NCBI RefSeq assembly: GCF_003259335.1
Contig: NZ_QLLL01000006.1
Span: forward strand, 310,001-374,000
Length of the DNA: 64,000 nt
DNA from: Chitinophaga skermanii
Lineage (GTDB): Bacteria > Bacteroidota > Bacteroidia > Chitinophagales > Chitinophagaceae
Direction of reading: 5' to 3'
Position numbers and translations under genes: made by a program. Positions 59,452-64,000 of this stretch are shown here, piece by piece (the stretch's first letter is position 1; every line of letters begins with the position of its first letter). The notes under the pieces are model-generated. The model had not been told where the DNA came from, searched no databases, and worked only from the letters and a program-made list of their open reading frames with translations.

Positions 59452-59472
59452 TTGGAATTATTTATACCCTGC

Positions 59473-60306
59473 TTACAAGTTGTAGAAACGACAGGCATTT
59501 TCGCCCATGATCTTAGCTTGTTCTGCTACGGGAAGATGTTGTATATATTGTTGAATGATATTTTTCACTTGTTTATAATCTGCCGCCAGTAATGATACCG
59601 GCCAATCGCTACCATATACTAAACGATCGGTACCGAAAGCATCGAATACCACGTCGAGGAATGGCACAAAGTGTGCTTGTTCCCAGTTTTGCCAATCTGC
59701 CTCCGTTACCATACCGCTCAATTTGCAATACACATTCGGGTGCTCGGCGATTGCGCGTATGTTTGTTTCCCATTCCCCTAACGACTGATCCACGATGTTA
59801 GGTTTTGCGAGGTGATCGATTATAAAAGGCTGCCGTGGAAACCTTTTTACAAATGCTGCTACTGCAGGTAATTGTGACGGGTACACCAAAATGTCGTATG
59901 TGAAATGATGTTTTGCTAAGGCAGCAATACCTCTACAAAAATCGTAACCCAGTAAAAAATCGGCATCCGGTTCGGCTTGTACAATATGCCTAAAACCTTT
60001 AATGACGGGGAACTGTGCGAAATGTTGTAATCTTTCTACGATGTTATCGGCGCGTAAATCTACCCAGCCAACAATGCCTTTTACAATATCGTGTTGCTCG
60101 GCGAGTTGGAGTAGAAAATTTGTTTCTTGTTCACTTTGATCGGCTTGTACGGCTACGCAACCATGTACTTCATTATCGGCCATGATAGGCGCAATATCTG
60201 CCGGTGTAAAATCGCGGCGAATAACTTCCATACTTGGCGTAATCCACGCATCTTTTACGGGGTGGTATTGCCAGAAATGTTGGTGCGCGTCTATACAAAT
60301 TTGCAT
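59473..60306 (-). CDS. L-fuconolactonase (amidohydrolase superfamily)
   Basis: A protein of 277 residues of COG3618. The metal site is in IDAHQHFW, and the later motifs are IVGWVDLRA, IIDHLAKP and YGSDWPVSLL. It opens L-fucono-1,5-lactone to L-fuconate. It is 11 bases behind the mutarotase gene and 21 before the dehydrogenase. All four genes around it fit one pathway. Confidence 0.92.
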   Translation of the reverse strand: MQICIDAHQHFWQYHPVKDAWITPSMEVIRRDFTPADIAPIMADNEVHGCVAVQADQSEQETNFLLQLAEQHDIVKGIVGWVDLRADNIVERLQHFAQFPVIKGFRHIVQAEPDADFLLGYDFCRGIAALAKHHFTYDILVYPSQLPAVAAFVKRFPRQPFIIDHLAKPNIVDQSLGEWETNIRAIAEHPNVYCKLSGMVTEADWQNWEQAHFVPFLDVVFDAFGTDRLVYGSDWPVSLLAADYKQVKNIIQQYIQHLPVAEQAKIMGENACRFYNL

Positions 60307-60317
60307 GTGCTTGTAGA

Positions 60318-60656
60318 TTATGCCAGTTCGAAAATTTTATCCATCATCAACCATTTTTCACCTGGTTGTGCAGTAGGCAATGCTTGTTGGTATTTCCACA
60401 TCAGCGTTTCCCACGCTTGTACGGTTGGATTAGCGGCATCCATTGCGCCTTTACGCTCGAATGAAAAAGTGTCGTTTACTTCTAAGATCATGAATAACCT
60501 GTTGGAAACCCTGTAAATTTCACATTTCTCTACCCCGCTGTTTTTAATGCTGGCTTGTATTTCGGGCCATACAGCCCTGTGGTGTGCTTCGTATTCCGCG
60601 ATTAATGTTGGATCGTTCACTAAATCGAGTGCTAAACAATACCTGTTCGTAATCAT
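60318..60656 (-). CDS. L-fucose/L-rhamnose mutarotase family protein
   Basis: A 112-residue protein of the L-rhamnose mutarotase family (COG3254). The signature residues are visible: YEAHHRAVWPEI (His), IYRVSNRLFMILEV, and the AWETLMWKYQQ segment, with LPTAQPGEKWLMMDKIF at the end. It interconverts anomers of the deoxyhexose so the dehydrogenase can use it. Given the neighbours, the sugar is probably L-fucose. Confidence 0.88.
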   Translation of the reverse strand: MITNRYCLALDLVNDPTLIAEYEAHHRAVWPEIQASIKNSGVEKCEIYRVSNRLFMILEVNDTFSFERKGAMDAANPTVQAWETLMWKYQQALPTAQPGEKWLMMDKIFELA

Positions 60657-60682
60657 CTGCGAGATTGTTTTGGAATGTACCG

Positions 60683-60735
60683 TAAAAAACTACAAACACG
60701 CTGCAATTTACCGCCGTAGCGGGTTGCAGCGTGTT
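60683..60735 (-). terminator. Intra-cluster terminator-like hairpin
   Basis: A perfect 12-bp stem AACACGCTGCAA/TTGCAGCGTGTT with an inner CCGC/GCGG stem. On the minus strand it is followed by TTTGTAGTTTTTT. It divides the fucose cluster into an upper part (SDR, lipoprotein, hydrolase) and a lower part (mutarotase to FucP). Confidence 0.75.
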
Positions 60736-60742
60736 GTAAATA

Positions 60743-61594
60743 TTATTTGTGCGCTTTCGCTGTTTGTTTCGATGTACCTAAACCATCAATACCTAATTCG
60801 ATCACATCACCAGGTTGAATGTATACTTGTGGATTCATACCCAAGCCTACACCTGCCGGCGTACCTGTAGAAATTACATCACCTGGTAATAAGGTCATGA
60901 ATTCACTTAAGTAAGATACGATGAACGGTAGTTTGAAGATTAAGTTCGCGGTAGTACCATCTTGCATGGTTTTACCGTTTAATGTTAACCACAAACGCAA
61001 TTTGTCTACGTCGGCGATTTCATCTTTCGTTACTAACCAAGGACCTAATGGAGCAAATGTATCGGCACTTTTACCTTTTACCCATTGGCCGCCTCTTTCT
61101 AACTGAAAAGCGCGTTCGCTATAATCATTGTGTAAGCAATAACCTGCCACATAATCCATCGCATCTTTTTCTTCTACATAGCTTGCTTTCTTACCGATTA
61201 CGATCGCTAGTTCTACTTCCCAGTCGGTTTTAGTTGAGTTACGTGGAATGATTAAATCATCGTTTGGTCCTACTAAAGAAGACGTTGATTTAAAGAAAAC
61301 GATAGGCTCAGCTGGGATTTGTGCGCCGGTTTCCTTGGCATGATCTGCATAGTTTAAACCAATGCAAATGATTTTAGATGGACGCTGAATAGGTGAACCT
61401 ATTCTTGTATCTGCAGGCACTTTCGGGCAATTGCTTGCATTCAATGCCCACCATTTCGACAATCTTTCAATACCGTTCGTTTCAAAAAAACGTTCCCCGA
61501 AATCTTCACCGAATCCCGATACATCAAACGTTCCATTGCTTGTTACAATACCCGGTTTCTCTTCACCCGGTAATCCGAACCTCGTTAATTTCAT
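60743..61594 (-). CDS. Fumarylacetoacetate hydrolase family protein, probably 2,4-diketo-3-deoxy-L-fuconate hydrolase
   Basis: A protein of 283 residues with the FAH fold. Metal-binding motif DWEVELAIVIG, then HNDYSERAFQL, then GKSADTFAPLGPWL and the closing STGTPAGVGLG. Members split or isomerise ring-opened diketo acids. In the fucose route this would be the final step, cleaving 2,4-diketo-3-deoxy-L-fuconate to pyruvate and L-lactate. The lipoprotein gene upstream ends three bases before its start, so the two are coupled. Confidence 0.88.
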   Translation of the reverse strand: MKLTRFGLPGEEKPGIVTSNGTFDVSGFGEDFGERFFETNGIERLSKWWALNASNCPKVPADTRIGSPIQRPSKIICIGLNYADHAKETGAQIPAEPIVFFKSTSSLVGPNDDLIIPRNSTKTDWEVELAIVIGKKASYVEEKDAMDYVAGYCLHNDYSERAFQLERGGQWVKGKSADTFAPLGPWLVTKDEIADVDKLRLWLTLNGKTMQDGTTANLIFKLPFIVSYLSEFMTLLPGDVISTGTPAGVGLGMNPQVYIQPGDVIELGIDGLGTSKQTAKAHK

Positions 61595-61597
61595 ATG

Positions 61598-62347
61598 TTA
61601 TCTTTTAGTAAGTATGGCGATCTGTTTCGCGTGTAATTTTCCATTATCTACCCACACATCCATGATCTCACGGAAGTTTTCTCCATCCTTCACGCCAAAC
61701 ACCAAGTGGGTTTGACTATCGATGCGAATGACAGGTATATAATGACTACTTAATTGGAAGCCTTTAAATTGTTCAGCTCCTCCATATGAGTAAGCAAAAA
61801 CAACAGAATCTGACTTCGCTGTTTTACGAATATCTGCAGTGAATTGGCTTATAATATTGCCCGACTTCAATTCTTTATCGTACGTATTTACAAAAGCTGC
61901 ACGGGCATTCGATTTACCGAATCCTTTTTCTTCTTCCAAATAACGCCAAATAGGTTGTGGCGGTGAATTGTGATGAAGAATTTTCAAGTCACCCTTTTCT
62001 TCGTATACATGGTAATAGCGGGTATCGCGGTTCGCTTTTAATACGGCTACGTATGCGCTATTGGGTTGGTCCCACACCATGGAATACAATTCGTTTTCGG
62101 GTATACCGCCGGCTACTTTTAAATCGAATGATTTTTCTTTTGTTTGACCTTTATATGTGAAATTGATTCTCACAGTTTGCGTGTCAAATTCTAGCCCGGA
62201 AATCTTCACTTTTACCTCGCCTTCGCCTACTGCCGGCGTTAGCACGGAGTCTTTTTTATTGTCTTTTTTCCCTGTTGAATTACTGTTGTTACAAGCGATG
62301 AACAATGTTACCACTAGCAAGCAACATAGCGTTTGGATTAGTTTCAT
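61598..62347 (-). CDS. Hypothetical lipoprotein in the fucose cluster
   Basis: A lipoprotein of 249 residues (lipobox FIAC near residue 19, then NNSNSTGKKDNKKDS). The mature part is a beta-strand-rich domain (VKVKISGLEFDTQTVRINFTYKGQ, then SVVFAYSYGGAEQFKGFQL and HYIPVIRID). I do not recognise it. It sits inside the cluster between the SDR and the hydrolase with almost no gap, so it is most likely part of the same transcript. A role in sugar uptake or sensing is only inference. The ATG at 62347 is chosen as it starts the signal. Confidence 0.7.
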   Translation of the reverse strand: MKLIQTLCCLLVVTLFIACNNSNSTGKKDNKKDSVLTPAVGEGEVKVKISGLEFDTQTVRINFTYKGQTKEKSFDLKVAGGIPENELYSMVWDQPNSAYVAVLKANRDTRYYHVYEEKGDLKILHHNSPPQPIWRYLEEEKGFGKSNARAAFVNTYDKELKSGNIISQFTADIRKTAKSDSVVFAYSYGGAEQFKGFQLSSHYIPVIRIDSQTHLVFGVKDGENFREIMDVWVDNGKLHAKQIAILTKR

Positions 62348-62375
62348 AGATATTTGTGCATTTTCTACGCACAAG

Positions 62376-63158
62376 TTAATTATTCAATCTAATAAAACCA
62401 CCATCAATTGGGTAATCGCAACCGGTTACAAATCCTGCTTCATCGGAACACAAATAAAGCGCTTGGTAGGCCACTTCCACGGGTTTTGCCATGCGGCCGA
62501 TCGGTTGTGTTTTAGATAATTTCTCGAACATTTCTTGCTCTTTGCCAGGATAGTTTTTCGCAATGAAACCGTCGACAAAAGGTGTGTGCACCCGTGCTGG
62601 CGACACGCAATTACAACGGATATTATGTGCGAGATAATCTTTGGCTACGGAGAGTGTCATGGTTAACACGGCACCTTTACTCATGCTGTAAGCGAAACGA
62701 TCGGGAATACCCACGCTGCTAGCGATAGAGGCTACGTTTAAGATAACACCGCCGCCTTGGGTTTTCATTTGTTCAATTACACCGTACATACAGTTGTAAG
62801 TTCCTTTAACGTTTACATTGTAAATACGATCGAGATCTTCTACACCTGTATTTTCCAACTTACCCACATGTGCAATACCGGCACAATTCACCAAGATGTC
62901 GATTTTTTGGTGTTGTGCCACAATGGTTTGCATCACACGCACCACGGCAGCTTGGTCGGCAACGTTGCAAGCATGAACAACCGCTTCATGACCATCATCG
63001 ATAATAGTCGTTAACGTGTTTTCCCCTGCTGCTTCCGTTAATTCAATGATATGAACAAAAGCACCTTGCGCTGCGAAGCAGGTAGCAATTGCTTGCCCGA
63101 TACCACTTCCACCACCCGTTACTACCGCAACTTTTCCATCTAACCTAAACAAACTCAT
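62376..63158 (-). CDS. 2-keto-3-deoxy-L-fuconate dehydrogenase (SDR family)
   Basis: An SDR of 260 residues. Cofactor loop TGGGSGIG (14-21), NCAG at 91-94, catalytic Ser144, Tyr157 and Lys161. The closing DYPIDGGFIRLNN is like that of 2-keto-3-deoxy-L-fuconate dehydrogenases. It would oxidise the 4-hydroxyl of the keto-deoxy acid, the step ahead of the FAH-family hydrolase. It is the first gene of the cluster on the minus strand. Confidence 0.85.
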   Translation of the reverse strand: MSLFRLDGKVAVVTGGGSGIGQAIATCFAAQGAFVHIIELTEAAGENTLTTIIDDGHEAVVHACNVADQAAVVRVMQTIVAQHQKIDILVNCAGIAHVGKLENTGVEDLDRIYNVNVKGTYNCMYGVIEQMKTQGGGVILNVASIASSVGIPDRFAYSMSKGAVLTMTLSVAKDYLAHNIRCNCVSPARVHTPFVDGFIAKNYPGKEQEMFEKLSKTQPIGRMAKPVEVAYQALYLCSDEAGFVTGCDYPIDGGFIRLNN

Positions 63159-63273
63159 GTTGTGAAAATTTTAAGGGTTCTAAAATACCTAAAATGTTGT
63201 GTGATAAACTATTGTTTTTTACCCTTATATTGTACAATCTTGCCTAATTTAAGCGATTATTAAATAATTTGAC

Positions 63274-63960
63274 GTGAAAAATCTACTCTTCCTATGCTTT
63301 TTATGCTGTGCCGGGGTGTTACGGGCACAGGAAATGCCTACCAACAAATACGGTTTAGCGGTGGTAGAAAAAGAGGCTGATTACATGCGCATGGTAAAAG
63401 CTGATACTAATATGTTGATGGTGAACCTTTCCCATTTCATACCTTCCATTGCCAAGGATATTCGGTATGCCACAAAACACAACTTCACGAAGCAGGTACT
63501 TTACCAACATACAGCCATTTACCTGAGGCTGCCTGCCGCTAAAGCACTACGTACTGTGCAACAGGAACTTGCCCAACACGGCTTAGGCTTATTGATATAC
63601 GATGCTTACAGGCCCTATAGCGTTACAGAGAAAATGTGGGAGATTGTACCCGATGACCGTTATGCTGCCGACCCGAAGAAGGGTTCGGGGCACAACAGGG
63701 GTACTGCTGTAGACTTGACGTTGATTGATTTGAAGACGAAAAAACCTTTGCCTATGCCTACAGACTTTGATGATTTTTCGGAAAAAGCGCACCAAGACTA
63801 CATTTTGCAGGATAGTACAATTGCAAAAAACAGGGCTTTATTGAGAAATGTGATGGAGAAAAACGGTTTCAAAGGCTTATCTACAGAATGGTGGCATTTT
63901 TATCTTCCCAACCAGGCTCAATTCCCCTTAATGAACATCGATTTCAGGCCTACAAAATAA
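63274..63960 (+). CDS. M15 family D-Ala-D-Ala dipeptidase (VanX-like)
   Basis: A zinc dipeptidase of 228 residues with a signal peptide (MKNLLFLCFLCCAGVLRA). Zinc ligands are visible: GHNRGTAVD (His140, Asp147) and EWWHF (Glu205, His208). DIRYATKHNF and IYDAYRPYSV are the usual family stretches. It hydrolyses D-Ala-D-Ala dipeptide in cell-wall turnover. GTG is the start codon at 63274. Divergent from the fucose cluster, without evidence of a vancomycin resistance operon, so a housekeeping role is likely. Confidence 0.92.
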   Translation: MKNLLFLCFLCCAGVLRAQEMPTNKYGLAVVEKEADYMRMVKADTNMLMVNLSHFIPSIAKDIRYATKHNFTKQVLYQHTAIYLRLPAAKALRTVQQELAQHGLGLLIYDAYRPYSVTEKMWEIVPDDRYAADPKKGSGHNRGTAVDLTLIDLKTKKPLPMPTDFDDFSEKAHQDYILQDSTIAKNRALLRNVMEKNGFKGLSTEWWHFYLPNQAQFPLMNIDFRPTK

Positions 63961-63962
63961 AA

Positions 63963-63988
63963 GGGCCAGGGTGAGAACAACCCGGCCC
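63963..63988 (+). terminator. Hairpin after the dipeptidase gene, near the window edge
   Basis: GGGCC-A-GGGT with ACCC-GGCCC (one bulged A). It directly follows the stop codon; any T-run would lie outside the short visible tail. Confidence 0.6.
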
Positions 63989-64000
63989 ACTAACTATATC

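Noticed and set aside
63274..63960. VanX-like dipeptidase considered as vancomycin resistance
   Set aside because: No vanH, vanA-type ligase or two-component regulator is nearby; such enzymes are common in cell-wall turnover of Bacteroidota.

Overview
The window looks like the chromosome of a free-living, moderately AT-rich member of the Bacteroidota, most likely a Chitinophagaceae-type organism. The evidence is the gene content (a BatA/MoxR operon, DUF4421, DUF4954, MbnP/MbnH, TraB/GumN of 1210 residues, GIN-domain adhesin-like proteins, many SPII lipoproteins with short lipoboxes) and several clean Bacteroidota sigma-A promoters of the form TTTG-N18/19-TAnnTTTG in front of the tRNA-Gly cluster, rpmE and yajQ. 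I saw no phage, insertion sequence, CRISPR array or rRNA. Most of the window is ordinary core and accessory metabolism with dense gene packing.

Layout. 1-3.7 kb: MoxR-DUF58-DUF4381-VWA-VWA operon on the minus strand. 3.7-9.8 kb: sulfatase, small lipoprotein, large serine hydrolase, amidohydrolase. 9.8-13.2 kb: TetR regulator with a palindromic operator, a degenerate GIY-YIG protein, then a consensus promoter that reads into an unannotated 36-residue peptide gene ending in SCCCRMCC, followed by a PhyH-type dioxygenase and an SDR. 13.6 kb: first copy of a composite 11-bp tandem repeat element. 14-17.5 kb: thioredoxin, a CstB-like persulfide dioxygenase/rhodanese, TauE and a Crp/Fnr regulator, with two matching palindromic sites at the same distance from the putative -7 boxes of the dioxygenase and tauE. 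17.7-26.3 kb: GH116-like protein, three identical tRNA-Gly(GCC), acylphosphatase, triosephosphate isomerase, a GlmU-like protein, L31 type B, YajQ. 26.3-29.4 kb: ECF sigma factor, anti-sigma factor and two adhesin-like proteins. 29.5-32.9 kb: DUF4421, phosphodiesterase, CHAD. 32.9-39.1 kb: complete histidine degradation operon (marR-hutH-hutU-hutI-hutG). 39-42 kb: SET protein, bestrophin, MgtE. 42.2 kb: second copy of the composite repeat. 42.6-54.9 kb: histidine phosphatase, S9 peptidase, TraB/GumN, glmS, DUF4954, tag, RlpA. 55-57 kb: MbnH/MbnP pair and a TfoX-like protein. 57.4-63.2 kb: non-phosphorylative L-fucose degradation cluster lacking only the dehydratase. 63.3-64 kb: VanX-like dipeptidase.

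How the genes work together. The hut genes convert histidine to glutamate plus formamide and appear to be run from one promoter under a MarR palindrome, with a strong terminator-like hairpin between hutU and hutI. The sulfur block (TauE exporter, persulfide dioxygenase/rhodanese, Crp/Fnr regulator, thioredoxin nearby) looks like a sulfide/persulfide detoxification regulon. The fucose block takes up L-fucose (FucP) and oxidises it through lactone, acid and 2-keto-3-deoxy acid to pyruvate and lactate. The best candidates for something undescribed are the Cys-terminal 36-residue peptide with its own promoter ahead of a dioxygenase, and the paired composite 11-bp repeat elements, both of which sit between convergent genes.
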